In this document: piece by piece, positions 46,652 through 54,915 of the stretch
Layout: every line of letters starts with the position of its first letter
How positions within the stretch are numbered: position 1 is the stretch's first letter
Program-made: the position numbers and the translations under genes
The notes under the pieces: model-generated
Told to the model about the DNA's origin: nothing
Seen by the model: the letters and a program-made list of their open reading frames with translations, nothing else
The model's database searches: none
Source: Paracoccus jeotgali
Lineage (GTDB): Bacteria > Pseudomonadota > Alphaproteobacteria > Rhodobacterales > Rhodobacteraceae
Assembly: GCF_002865605.1 (NCBI RefSeq)
Contig: NZ_CP025583.1
Span: forward strand, 1,964,501 to 2,028,500
DNA length: 64,000 nucleotides
Direction of reading: 5' to 3'

Positions 46652-46918
46652 TCAGTTGCCGACCGGCTCTTCCGTGGTCGGGGCCGTGGTGGCGTCGGGG
46701 GTCACGTCGGCCACGGGCGCATCAGCGGCCGGGGCCTCGACCACCGGGGCGGCCGGGGTCACGCTGTTATCCTCGACCGTGACGGTGGTCGCGGGGGCGT
46801 CGGCGGTGGTCGCGGTGTTGCTGCCGCTCATCAGCCAGAAGACCAGCGCCACCGCGACGACCAGTGCGCCGACGATGAAATAGAGGTTGTTGTTACTCGA
46901 CTCGTTGGGGTTAGCCAT
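46652..46918 (-). CDS. Small single-span membrane protein with Ala/Thr/Pro/Glu tail
   Basis: This 88-residue protein of unknown function has an Asn/Ser-rich N-terminus (MANPNESSNNN), one membrane span (LYFIVGALVVAVALVFWLM, residues 12-30) and a roughly 55-residue tail composed mainly of Ala, Thr, Pro, Val, Glu and Asp. By charge, the N-terminus is probably cytosolic and the tail periplasmic, but this is uncertain. GGAG lies 12 bases before the ATG. No family recognised. It is divergent from ccmI. Confidence 0.6.
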   Translation of the reverse strand: MANPNESSNNNLYFIVGALVVAVALVFWLMSGSNTATTADAPATTVTVEDNSVTPAAPVVEAPAADAPVADVTPDATTAPTTEEPVGN

Positions 46919-46947
46919 TTTGTAAGCTCCGATGGATAGTGTCAGCC

Positions 46948-47005
46948 CAACAATGCGCGGCAGGGCGTTTGGGTCCGCCCATCTGCAACAATGTGCCGCA
47001 GGGTG
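46948..47005. repeat. Pair of 20-base direct repeats in the ccmI promoter region
   Basis: CAACAATGCGCGGCAGGGCG (46948-46967) and CAACAATGTGCCGCAGGGTG (46986-47005) agree at 17 of 20 positions and are offset by 38 bases. They sit between the divergent small membrane-protein gene (start 46918) and ccmI (start 47094). They could be regulator sites or a local duplication. Confidence 0.55.
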
Positions 47006-47093
47006 ATGCAGTCCGGCAACGCAATCCTGGGGTCGGGCGGGCTTTTGCCTTGCCGCGAAAGCGCCTATCAAGGGCCGACTGAAAGGAGCGTCC

Positions 47094-48332
47094 ATGTTCT
47101 TCTGGCTGATCGCGATTGCCCTGACCCTGATTGTTGCGCTGGCGGTGCTGCAACCCTTCTGGCGCAGCGGGGCCGGGCTGGCAGAGCCTGCCGCCGCCTA
47201 TGATCTGCGCGTCTATCGCGACCAGCTGGCCGAGGTGGACCGCGACCTCAAGCGCGGCATCCTGGACGCCGCCGACGCCGAGCGGCTGCGGACCGAGATC
47301 GGGCGCAAGATCCTCGACGCCGACCGGGCGCTGTCGCGGCAGTTGACGACGCCGCGCGCCGTGGCGCGTCACGCCGCCGCCCCGGCGCTGATCCTGCTGG
47401 CGCTGTCGGTGCTGGCGGTGGGGCTTTACCTGCGTCTGGGTGTGCCGGGGCTGCCGGATATGGGTCTGTCGACCCGGATCGCGCAGTCCGAGGCCAGCTA
47501 TGCCAGCCGCCCCAGCCAGCAAGAGGCCGAGGCGCGACTGGCCGAGGCCGCCGGCGTGCCCGCCCTGACCCCGCCCGCCGACCCGCAATTCGTCGACCTG
47601 ATCGAGAAGCTGCGTCAGGCCGTCGCGCAGCGCCCCGACGATCCGCAAGGGCTGGCCCTGCTGGCCCGGAACGAGGCGCGGCTGGGCAATCTGGCCGCCG
47701 CCCGCAGTGCGCAGCAGCACCTGATCGAGGTTCTGGGCCCCAATGCCAGCGCCGCCGACCACGCCTTTCTCGCGGGGCTGATGACCGAGGCCGCCGGCGG
47801 TGTGATCACCCCGGAAACCGAGGCCGTCATCGCCCGCGCCCTGCAGGCCGATCCGCGCGACCCGCAGGCGCTGTATATGACCGGTCTGCTGCAGATCCAG
47901 AACGGCCGCCCCGACCGCGCCTTTCCGATCTGGCGCGACCTGCTGGAAGCCAGCCCGCCCGATACCCCCTGGGCGGTGGCGATCCGCGGCATGATCCGCG
48001 ATGTGGCCTGGCTGGCCGGTCAGCCCGATTATGTCCCGCCCGCGACCGAGGCGCCCGGCCCCGACAGCGAGCAGGTGCAGGCCGCGAGCGAACTGAGCGC
48101 AGAGGACCGGCAGCAGATGATCCAAGGCATGGTCAGCCAGCTCGAGGATCGGCTCTCCGCCGAAGGTGGCCCAGCCGAGGATTGGGCGCGGCTGATCACC
48201 TCGCTTGCCGTTCTGGGCGAGCAGGACCGTGCCCGCGCCATCCATGCCGAGGCGCTGACCCGCTTCAAGGACCGTCCCGACGATCTGGCCACCATCGAGG
48301 CCGCCGGGCGTCAGGCCGGGATCGCCGGATGA
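47094..48332 (+). CDS. ccmI: Cytochrome c biogenesis protein CcmI
   Basis: CcmI holds apocytochrome c for heme ligation in the Ccm system I. The 412-residue protein has two N-terminal spans (residues 2-19 and about 96-114) separated by a cytosolic loop with a Leu/Arg coiled-coil character ([20 protein letters not shown]). A large periplasmic part with TPR-like helices follows ([20 protein letters not shown]). The gene overlaps ruvX by four bases. The other ccm genes are not in the window. AAAGGAG precedes the start. Confidence 0.9.
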   Translation: MFFWLIAIALTLIVALAVLQPFWRSGAGLAEPAAAYDLRVYRDQLAEVDRDLKRGILDAADAERLRTEIGRKILDADRALSRQLTTPRAVARHAAAPALILLALSVLAVGLYLRLGVPGLPDMGLSTRIAQSEASYASRPSQQEAEARLAEAAGVPALTPPADPQFVDLIEKLRQAVAQRPDDPQGLALLARNEARLGNLAAARSAQQHLIEVLGPNASAADHAFLAGLMTEAAGGVITPETEAVIARALQADPRDPQALYMTGLLQIQNGRPDRAFPIWRDLLEASPPDTPWAVAIRGMIRDVAWLAGQPDYVPPATEAPGPDSEQVQAASELSAEDRQQMIQGMVSQLEDRLSAEGGPAEDWARLITSLAVLGEQDRARAIHAEALTRFKDRPDDLATIEAAGRQAGIAG

Positions 48333-48796
48333 TCCACGAGGATCTGGCCGCGTTTCACGCCACCCTGCCCCGTGTCGGCGGAATTGCCGGGCTTGATCTG
48401 GGCACCAAGACCATCGGCGTCGCGGTCAGCGACGGGCTGCGGCAGGTCGCCTCGCCGCTGACGGTGATCAAGCGGCAGAAATTCACGCTCGACGCGCAGG
48501 CGCTGCTGAAGATCCTGACCGAACGCGGGCTGGCCGGCATCGTGCTGGGCCTGCCGCGCAACATGGACGGCTCGGAAGGGCCGCGCGCGCAGTCGACCCG
48601 CGCCTTTGCCCGCAACCTGTCGGCGCTGACCGATCTGCCCATCGGGTTCTGGGATGAACGCCTCTCGACCGTCGCTGCCGAACGCGCGCTGCTCGAGGCT
48701 GACACCTCGCGCCGCCGCCGCGCCGAGGTCATCGATCAGGTCGCGGCGGGCTATATCCTGCAAGGCGCGCTGGACCGGCTGCGGCATCTGGGCTGA
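48329..48796 (+). CDS. ruvX: YqgF/RuvX Holliday-junction-resolvase-fold protein
   Basis: This 155-residue RNase H-fold protein begins with the core motif [18 protein letters not shown]. It continues with [18 protein letters not shown], and [19 protein letters not shown] supplies the second acidic cluster. The family (YqgF) acts in pre-16S rRNA 5' maturation in E. coli and resembles RuvC resolvases. The ATG at 48329 overlaps the ccmI stop (ATGA). The stop is convergent with uvrC. Confidence 0.92.
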   Translation: MIHEDLAAFHATLPRVGGIAGLDLGTKTIGVAVSDGLRQVASPLTVIKRQKFTLDAQALLKILTERGLAGIVLGLPRNMDGSEGPRAQSTRAFARNLSALTDLPIGFWDERLSTVAAERALLEADTSRRRRAEVIDQVAAGYILQGALDRLRHLG

Positions 48797-48837
48797 GCGG
48801 GCGCTGTGACGCGCGCAACGGCCTGACCGCGCCCGCT
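48796..48837. terminator. Hairpin between convergent ruvX and uvrC
   Basis: AGCGGGCGC (48796-48804) pairs with GCGCCCGCT (48829-48837), a nine-base-pair stem with a 24-base loop. It overlaps the uvrC stop and the ruvX end. There is no T run on either strand, so the termination call is weak. Confidence 0.35.
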
Positions 48838-50710
48838 ACCCGCGAAAGCGGTCATAGATCTTTTGCGCCAGCCCCTCGCTGATGCCATCGACGGCCATCA
48901 GATCGGCGACGGCGGCGCGGCTGACCGCCTTGGCCGAGCCGAAATGCGCCAGCAGCGCGCGTTTGCGGGCCGCGCCGATGCCGGCGATCTCGTCCAGCGG
49001 CGTGGCGCTGACCGCCTTGGCGCGCTTGGCGCGGTGGGTGCCGATGGCCCAGCGATGCGCCTCGTCGCGCAGGCGCTGCACGAAATACAGCACCGGATCG
49101 TTCATCCGCAGCGCAAAGGACCGCTGGCCGAAGCGGTGGAACTCTTCCTTGCCGTGGTCGCGGTCCTGCCCCTTGGCGACGCCGACCATTGGAATATCCT
49201 CCACCCCCATCTCGGCCATGATCTCGTGCACCGCGCTGACCTGCCCGGCCCCGCCGTCGATCAGCAGCAGATCGGGCCACGCCTCGGATTCGCGGTCCGG
49301 GTCTTCCTTGAGCAGCCGGGCAAAGCGGCGGGTCAGCATCTCGCGCATCATGCCGAAATCGTCGCCGGGGGTGATCTCGGTGCCCTTGATGTTGAACTTG
49401 CGATACTGGCTCTTGATCCAGCCTTCGGGGCCGGCGACGATCATCCCGCCCACCGCATTCGTGCCCATGATGTGAGAGTTGTCATAGACCTCGATCCGGC
49501 GCGGCGCGGCGGGCAGGTCCAGCGCGGTCGCCAGCCCCTCGAGCAGGCGGCGCTGGGTAGCGCTTTCGGACATGTGGCGGGCCAGGCTTTCGCGGGCGTT
49601 GCGCAGGGCGTTTTCGACCATCTCGGCCTTTTCGCCCCGCTGCGGGACGCCCAGCACGACGCGGCGGCCAGCGCGTTCTGACAGTGCCGACTGCATCAGG
49701 TCCATATCCTCGACCCCATGCGACAGCAGCACCATGCGCGGCGGCACCTTGTTGTCGTAGAACTGCATCAGAAACGCCTGCATCACCTCGTCCGGCGATT
49801 CCGCACCGCCGAGACGGGGGTAGAAATCGCGGTTGCCCCAGCTCTGATTGCCGCGAATGAAGAAGACTTGCACGCAGGCCTGCCCGTTTTCCATATGCAG
49901 CGCGACGATATCGGCCTCGGCAATGCGGCGAGGGTTGATCGCCTGCACCGACTGCACCGCCGTCAGCGCCTTGATCCGGTCGCGCAGGGCGGCGGCGCGC
50001 TCGAACTCCATCGCGTCCGAGGCGACGGCCATCTGCTCGGCCAGATCGGCCTGAATCTTCGTCGAGCGGCCTTTCAGGAACTGTTCGGCGTCCGAGACCA
50101 GCGCGCCGTAATCGGCCTCGCTGATGCGGCCGACGCAGGGGGCGCTGCAGCGCTTGATCTGGAACAGCAGGCAGGGCCGGGTGCGGCTTTCAAAGACCGC
50201 ATCGGTGCAGTTGCGCAGCAGAAACACCCGCTGCAACTGGTTCAACGTCCGGTTCACCGCCCCCGCACCGGCAAAGGGGCCATAGTAATCGCCCTTTTCC
50301 GACTTCGCGCCGCGATGCTTCTTGATCTGCGGGAAGGGGTGCGACTTGGCGACGAGGATGTTCGGAAAGCTCTTGTCGTCGCGCAGCAGCACGTTGTAGC
50401 GCGGCTTGAGCTGCTTGATCAGGTTCTGTTCCAGCAACAGCGCCTCGGTCTCTGTGCGCGTGGTCAGGAACATCATGCTGCGGGTTTCAAGGATCATCCG
50501 CGCGATCCGCGCCGTATGCCCCTGCCCGCGCGCATAGTTCGACACCCGCGCCCGCAGGTTGCGGGCCTTGCCGACATACAGAACCTCGCCCTTCTCGCCC
50601 AGCATCCGATAGACGCCGGGGCTGGAGTCGAGATTGCGGACATAATCGGCGATCAGCGCCTGTCCGGTCAGGGGAGGAGTGTCAGCGGTCATGTCGTCAA
50701 ATGCGGTCAT
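48836..50710 (-). CDS. uvrC: UvrABC excision nuclease subunit C
   Basis: UvrC makes both incisions in nucleotide excision repair. The 624-residue protein has an N-terminal GIY-YIG domain ([20 protein letters not shown]), a four-Cys-like region ([26 protein letters not shown]), a UVR helix hairpin near residue 220, an RNase H-like UvrC domain ([17 protein letters not shown] and [13 protein letters not shown]) and C-terminal helix-hairpin-helix motifs. The start is uncertain. I use ATG 50710; 50692 is possible, and 23 extra codons exist upstream from a GTG. No start has a good ribosome-binding site. Confidence 0.93.
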   Translation of the reverse strand: MTAFDDMTADTPPLTGQALIADYVRNLDSSPGVYRMLGEKGEVLYVGKARNLRARVSNYARGQGHTARIARMILETRSMMFLTTRTETEALLLEQNLIKQLKPRYNVLLRDDKSFPNILVAKSHPFPQIKKHRGAKSEKGDYYGPFAGAGAVNRTLNQLQRVFLLRNCTDAVFESRTRPCLLFQIKRCSAPCVGRISEADYGALVSDAEQFLKGRSTKIQADLAEQMAVASDAMEFERAAALRDRIKALTAVQSVQAINPRRIAEADIVALHMENGQACVQVFFIRGNQSWGNRDFYPRLGGAESPDEVMQAFLMQFYDNKVPPRMVLLSHGVEDMDLMQSALSERAGRRVVLGVPQRGEKAEMVENALRNARESLARHMSESATQRRLLEGLATALDLPAAPRRIEVYDNSHIMGTNAVGGMIVAGPEGWIKSQYRKFNIKGTEITPGDDFGMMREMLTRRFARLLKEDPDRESEAWPDLLLIDGGAGQVSAVHEIMAEMGVEDIPMVGVAKGQDRDHGKEEFHRFGQRSFALRMNDPVLYFVQRLRDEAHRWAIGTHRAKRAKAVSATPLDEIAGIGAARKRALLAHFGSAKAVSRAAVADLMAVDGISEGLAQKIYDRFRG

Positions 50711-51079
50711 CGGCGATATGGTGATTCTGACCTTGGGCTGCAAGTTCGGCGCTGCAAAGGCAAGGGGAAAGCTGTCCACTGAATCTGTGGATAACTCTGT
50801 GGGCGAGCTGTGGCGTTCGTGGCTTTTCCGTGCGTATCATGGCCGTTTCCAAGATTGCCTGTTTTTTAGGCAGATTTCCAATGCTCTGATTTATCTGGCT
50901 ATTTTATGTGATGAGGGCAAAGCACTGATAAACAAGCGGGATTTCTTAACGCGTCATCACGCCGCTGTCAGAAAGTGGACAAACCGTCGCAATCCCGCCG
51001 ACCAAGGGGCATTTCAGGCCCCGACGCAGGGGAAACTGGCCCGATCCGCCTCGCGCGTCTGCGGCCCCGCTGGCTCGCC
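50711..51079. other. A/T-richer intergenic stretch upstream of uvrC with a DnaA-box match
   Basis: This 369-base gap is markedly poorer in G+C than its surroundings between about 50860 and 50950 (TGATTTATCTGG, ATTTTATGTGATG, TTTCTTAACG). It contains one exact DnaA-box word at 50786-50794 and a small palindrome GCCTGTTTTTTAGGC near 50857-50871. No gene is credible, although a plus-strand open frame crosses it. It should hold the uvrC promoter. One DnaA box is not evidence for an origin. Confidence 0.5.
50786..50794 (-). promoter_or_regulatory. DnaA-box match upstream of uvrC
   Basis: TGTGGATAA on the plus strand is TTATCCACA on the minus strand, an exact match to the E. coli high-affinity DnaA box. 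It lies 76 bases before the chosen uvrC start. A second CTGTGGG-like word is nearby but imperfect. Confidence 0.45.
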
Positions 51080-52012
51080 TCAGGTCGCCAGCAGCCACGC
51101 CGTATAACCCGCATAACCGGCCAGCAGCACGCTGCCGGCCCGGCGCCCGATCTTGATGTCGCGCAGCAGGAACGGCCCCAACAGTAGCGTCACCGCCAGC
51201 ATCACCCACAGGTCAAAGCGCAGCATCTCGGGCGGCACGGCCAGCGGGCCGAAAAACGCCGTGATCCCCATGATCGCCAGGATGTTGAACAGGTTCGAGC
51301 CGATGACATTTCCCATCGCCATATCCGCCCGCCCGCGCAGCGCCGAGGCGACCGAGGCCGCCAATTCCGGCAGCGAGGTGCCCACCGCCACCAGCGTCAG
51401 CCCGATCACCGCATCGCTGATGCCCAGCCCGCTGGCGATATCGCTCGCCCCGCCGACCAGCAGCCGCGCGCCGATGGGCAGCGTGACCAGCCCCACCGCC
51501 AGCCACAGCGCGATGCGGCGGCCGGGGGCGTGGCCGACCTGCATCTCGGGCGCGGGGGTGTCGTCCTGCGAGGACTGGCGGATCTGCAGAAACAGCGTCG
51601 CCGCCAGCCCCGTCAGCAGCACCGCGCCGTGCCACCACCGGAGCGGACCGGCGAAACACAGCACGATCAGCAGCAGCGAGGCGAGCATCGTATAGCCCCA
51701 GCTTCGCCGCAGTTCGGGGTCGCGGCCCAAGACCGGCGCGATCAGCGCGGTCGCGCCAAGGATCAGCAGGATGTTGGCGATGTTGGACCCAATGACATTG
51801 CCCAGCGCGATGCCCGGCGCCCCGCGCGCCGCCGCCGCGACCGAAACGATCAGCTCCGGGGCCGAGGTGCCGAAGGCCAGCACCGTCAGCCCGACGATCA
51901 CCGGCGCGATGCCCAGCCGCAGCGCCAGCGCGACGGCGCCGCGCACCAGATACTCACCACCCAGAACCAGCAGCGCCAGCCCGGCCAGGATCAGCAGGAT
52001 ATCAACGATCAA
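51080..52012 (-). CDS. Calcium/sodium:cation antiporter, CaCA family (YrbG-like)
   Basis: This 310-residue inner-membrane antiporter has ten hydrophobic spans arranged as two inverted repeats. The ion-binding alpha repeats are FGTSAPELIVSVAAA with GNVIGSNIANILLILG, and VGTSLPELAASVASA with GNVIGSNLFNILAIMG. Length is as expected for bacterial CaCA. It appears to start with TTG at 52012, which overlaps the small upstream peptide gene by 11 bases. No ATG fits nearby, so translation is probably coupled. Confidence 0.9.
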   Translation of the reverse strand: MIVDILLILAGLALLVLGGEYLVRGAVALALRLGIAPVIVGLTVLAFGTSAPELIVSVAAAARGAPGIALGNVIGSNIANILLILGATALIAPVLGRDPELRRSWGYTMLASLLLIVLCFAGPLRWWHGAVLLTGLAATLFLQIRQSSQDDTPAPEMQVGHAPGRRIALWLAVGLVTLPIGARLLVGGASDIASGLGISDAVIGLTLVAVGTSLPELAASVASALRGRADMAMGNVIGSNLFNILAIMGITAFFGPLAVPPEMLRFDLWVMLAVTLLLGPFLLRDIKIGRRAGSVLLAGYAGYTAWLLAT

Positions 52013-52118
52013 GGCGCAGCCACCCCAGAACCTTGCGGATCAGGCGGCGATAGCCCGGCCCCGCCATCAGCCCCAGCGCGATCAGCGCCAGCAGGATCAG
52101 CAGCGCGCCCTTTACCAT
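52002..52118 (-). CDS. 38-residue membrane peptide between the S49 protease and CaCA genes
   Basis: ATG at 52118 opens a 38-codon frame: a membrane span (ALLILLALIALGLMAGPG) followed by a basic amphipathic tail (YRRLIRKVLGWLRLDR). The GPG turn before a basic tail, and the overlaps with both neighbours (seven bases with the protease gene, 11 with the antiporter), support a real small gene, not chance. Function unknown. It is too short for standard gene calls. Confidence 0.65.
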   Translation of the reverse strand: MVKGALLILLALIALGLMAGPGYRRLIRKVLGWLRLDR

Positions 52119-52924
52119 GCCCCGAACCTCTGGAAGGCCGCGCGTTCGTTCAGCGCGCCCAGGGTTTCGTCGGCCAGATCGGCGGCCGAGATACCGAAGC
52201 GACGCAGGAAGGGGCGCGGCGCGCCATAGGTCTGGAAGCGGACCTGATCGCCGAACAGATCGCGCATCCGCGGCACCAGATGGCCGATGCCGTCGATCAG
52301 CCCCATCCGAAGCGCGGGGGCGGCCAGCCAGAACTCGCCGGTGAACAGATCGTCATCGCCCTTCAGCCGCGCACCACGCCGGCGCTGCACCTGCTCGATG
52401 AAGATCGCGTGCATCTGGTCCAGCAGGCGTTGCAGCCGGGCGACATCCTCGGGTTTTTCGGGGCGGAACATGTCCAGCTGCGCCTTGGACCGGCCGGCGG
52501 TGTGGATGCGCCGCTCGATCCCGTGGCGGGCGATGAAATCCTGCAGCCCGAACCGGCCCGAGACGACGCCGATCGAGCCGATGATCGAACACTCATCCGC
52601 CCAGATCTGATCCGCCGCACTCGCCAGCCAATAACCGCCCGAGGCCGCCACATCCTCGACAAAGGCGTGGACCGGCACCTGATGGCGCTGCGACAGCCGG
52701 CGGATACGCGCGGCGATCAGCGAGGACTGGACCGGCGAGCCGCCGGGCGAGTTGATCGCCAGCGCCACGGCCACCGGCCGGCCGCGACGAAATGCCCGCT
52801 CAAGGACCGGGGCCATGCCCGCATCGTTCAGGCCCCCGGTCCCGCCGCGCCCGGCGATGCCAATGGCGCCTTGCAGGCGGACGACGTTGACACGCGTGGC
52901 GGGGTTCAGAAATGGGACTTTCAT
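52112..52924 (-). CDS. S49 family serine protease (SohB/SppA-like)
   Basis: This 270-residue protein is a short, single-domain S49 protease. The Ser nucleophile is in DVAASGGYWLASAAD (Ser95) and the Lys general base in GRSKAQLDMF (Lys147). The oxyanion region is INSPGGSPVQSSLI. There is no N-terminal span or signal peptide visible, unlike E. coli SohB and SppA, so it may be cytosolic or peripheral. The start at 52924 is preceded only by GGGTCGG. It is divergent from accA. Confidence 0.85.
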   Translation of the reverse strand: MKVPFLNPATRVNVVRLQGAIGIAGRGGTGGLNDAGMAPVLERAFRRGRPVAVALAINSPGGSPVQSSLIAARIRRLSQRHQVPVHAFVEDVAASGGYWLASAADQIWADECSIIGSIGVVSGRFGLQDFIARHGIERRIHTAGRSKAQLDMFRPEKPEDVARLQRLLDQMHAIFIEQVQRRRGARLKGDDDLFTGEFWLAAPALRMGLIDGIGHLVPRMRDLFGDQVRFQTYGAPRPFLRRFGISAADLADETLGALNERAAFQRFGAW

Positions 52925-52969
52925 CCGACCCAGATAGGGCGCGCGCGCCTGCGGGACAAGCTTCGCGCG

Positions 52970-52998
52970 TTGCAATCGGCCGTCACCCGAAGCATATA
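52970..52998 (+). promoter_or_regulatory. Candidate accA promoter
   Basis: TTGCAA (52970-52975) and CATATA (52993-52998) are separated by 17 bases, 26 bases upstream of the accA ATG. This is the only A/T-leaning patch in the 99-base divergent gap. The fit to sigma70 is moderate. Confidence 0.35.
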
Positions 52999-53023
52999 AG
53001 ACCCCGACACGACGGGGGACCCG

Positions 53024-53980
53024 ATGACCTATCTCGATTTCGAAAAGCCGCTTGCCGATATCGAAGGCAAGGCCGAGGAACTGCGCGCGATGGGCGCCAA
53101 GACCGACAATCTGGATGTCGAGAAGGAAGCCGCCGCCCTGGACCGCAAGGCCGGCGCGCTGCTGCGGGACATGTATGGCTCGCTGGATGCGTGGCGCAAG
53201 ACGCAGGTCGCCCGCCACCCGGAACGGCCCCATTGCAGCGACTATATCCGCGCGCTGTTCGCCGATTACACGCCGCTGGCGGGCGACCGGACCTTTGGCG
53301 ACGATCACGCCGTCATGGGCGGGCTGGCGCGGTTCAACGACGCCCCCTGCGTGGTGATCGGCCATGAAAAGGGCAGCGACACCAAGTCGCGGATCACCCA
53401 TAATTTCGGCATGGCCCGGCCCGAAGGCTATCGAAAGGCGATCCGACTGATGGATCTGGCCGACCGCTTCGGCCTGCCTGTGATCACGCTGATCGACACC
53501 CCCGGCGCCTATCCCGGCAAGGGCGCGGAAGAGCGCGGCCAGTCCGAGGCGATTGCCCGCGCGACCGAGAAATGCCTGCAGATCGGCGTGCCGCTGGTGT
53601 CCGTCATCATCGGCGAGGGCGGCTCGGGCGGTGCGGTGGCGTTTGCGACCGCGAACCGCGTCGTCATGCTGGAACACTCGATCTATTCCGTGATCTCGCC
53701 CGAGGGCTGCGCCTCGATCCTGTGGAAGGACGCCGAGAAGATGCGCGAGGCCGCCGAGGCGCTGCGCCTGACCGCGCAGGATCTGAAATCGCTGGGCGTC
53801 ATCGACAACATCGTGCCGGAACCGTTGGGCGGGGCGCAGCGCGACCCCATCGCCGCGATCCGCGCGGTGGGCAAGCAGATCGCCGCCTCGCTGAAGGAGC
53901 TGGACGGCAAGCAACCGGCCGATCTGGTCCGCGACCGGCGCGAGAAGTTCCTGTCCATGGGCCAGAAGGGCCTGGGCTAA
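53024..53980 (+). CDS. accA: Acetyl-CoA carboxylase carboxyltransferase subunit alpha
   Basis: AccA is half of the carboxyltransferase that makes malonyl-CoA for fatty acid synthesis. The 318-residue protein has an N-terminal helical part ([20 protein letters not shown]), then the crotonase-like core [57 protein letters not shown] and [35 protein letters not shown], all signature stretches. GGGGGAC precedes the ATG. AccD is not nearby. Confidence 0.97.
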   Translation: MTYLDFEKPLADIEGKAEELRAMGAKTDNLDVEKEAAALDRKAGALLRDMYGSLDAWRKTQVARHPERPHCSDYIRALFADYTPLAGDRTFGDDHAVMGGLARFNDAPCVVIGHEKGSDTKSRITHNFGMARPEGYRKAIRLMDLADRFGLPVITLIDTPGAYPGKGAEERGQSEAIARATEKCLQIGVPLVSVIIGEGGSGGAVAFATANRVVMLEHSIYSVISPEGCASILWKDAEKMREAAEALRLTAQDLKSLGVIDNIVPEPLGGAQRDPIAAIRAVGKQIAASLKELDGKQPADLVRDRREKFLSMGQKGLG

Positions 53981-54077
53981 GCCGCTTTTCGCGCCCGGTT
54001 TCACGCCGGAAACCCAGCCTTGCCAAGCCGGGCCGTGCTGACTAGATAGGCCCGTCCGCAAACGAAAGGCCCGAGTC

Positions 54078-54767
54078 TTGGAAAACGTCGTCCTGACCGT
54101 CCATCTGATCCTTGCGCTGCTGCTGATCGGCATCGTGCTGCTGCAACGCTCCGAGGGCGGTGGGCTTGGCATGGGCAGCGGTGGCGGTGGCGGCGGTGTC
54201 ATGACCGGCCGCCAAGCCGCGAATGCCATGTCGCGGGCCACCTGGATTCTGGCCGGCGCGTTTCTGATCACCTCGATCGCGCTGACGGTCATTGCCGCGC
54301 GCAGCAGCGTCGGCGGCTCGGTCCTCGATCAGCTGGGCGTGACGCCCAGCAGCGAGACGACGGGCAGCACGCCGCAACTGCCGACCTATGCCCCGCCGCC
54401 CGGCGTGGGCCAGCCGGTCAGCCCGCCCGCCCCTGATGCTGCGGCCCCTGCGACGGATAGCAGCGCCGCCGCACCGGCCCTGCCCGCAGCCTCGGCCCCC
54501 GCGGCCATCGCGCCCGCACCGGCAACGGCACCGGCAGTCGAGGCACCCGCGCCCGCAGCGGTCGAACCGGCAGCACCGGCAGTGGAACCCGCCGCCCAAG
54601 CCCCTGCCGAACCCGCAGAGGCTGCACCCGCAGAGGCCGCGCCCGCTGAACCGGGGGCACCCGCCGCCCCGGCTGAACCGGCCGCGCCCGCAGCCGATCC
54701 GGCCCCCGCCAGCCCTGCCCTGCAGCCCGACGCAGCCCAGCCCGTCGCGCCGCCTGCGGCCAACTGA
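54078..54767 (+). CDS. secG: Preprotein translocase subunit SecG with long Ala/Pro-rich tail
   Basis: SecG is the small auxiliary subunit of the Sec translocon. The 229-residue protein has the family's two spans (about residues 5-22 and 55-73) around the Gly-rich loop GGGLGMGSGG and NAMSRATWILA. The last 140 residues are almost entirely Ala, Pro, Glu and Val, about twice the length of a complete E. coli SecG (110 residues). The start codon is TTG at 54078; no ATG fits. The tail is probably periplasmic. It lies between accA and pyrG. Confidence 0.92.
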   Translation: MENVVLTVHLILALLLIGIVLLQRSEGGGLGMGSGGGGGGVMTGRQAANAMSRATWILAGAFLITSIALTVIAARSSVGGSVLDQLGVTPSSETTGSTPQLPTYAPPPGVGQPVSPPAPDAAAPATDSSAAAPALPAASAPAAIAPAPATAPAVEAPAPAAVEPAAPAVEPAAQAPAEPAEAAPAEAAPAEPGAPAAPAEPAAPAADPAPASPALQPDAAQPVAPPAAN

Positions 54768-54821
54768 GCACAAGAAATTGCGGGCGCAAACCACTGCGCC
54801 CACGACAGCTTGCGGTCCGCG

Positions 54822-54849
54822 TTGCGGCCACGGGATTATTCGGTTATAT
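54822..54849 (+). promoter_or_regulatory. Candidate pyrG promoter
   Basis: TTGCGG (54822-54827) and TTATAT (54844-54849) are separated by 16 bases in the 148-base gap after secG. The start of pyrG lies 66 bases further on. The gap also holds a short stem, GGGCGCA with TGCGCCC at 54782-54802, which may weakly end secG transcription. Confidence 0.45.
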
Positions 54850-54915
54850 CTTTAGCCCCGTGAACGGCGCCTCGCGCGACCGCGCATCAACCTGATTCGA
54901 TCTCACGGGGGCCGC

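Noticed and set aside
50711..51079. Chromosomal replication origin.
   Set aside because: One DnaA-box match and moderate A/T content only; no box cluster and none of the usual origin-linked genes in view.
50679..51107. 142-codon plus-strand frame across the uvrC upstream gap.
   Set aside because: Overlaps the uvrC start antisense, has no motif, and codon use differs from the neighbours.
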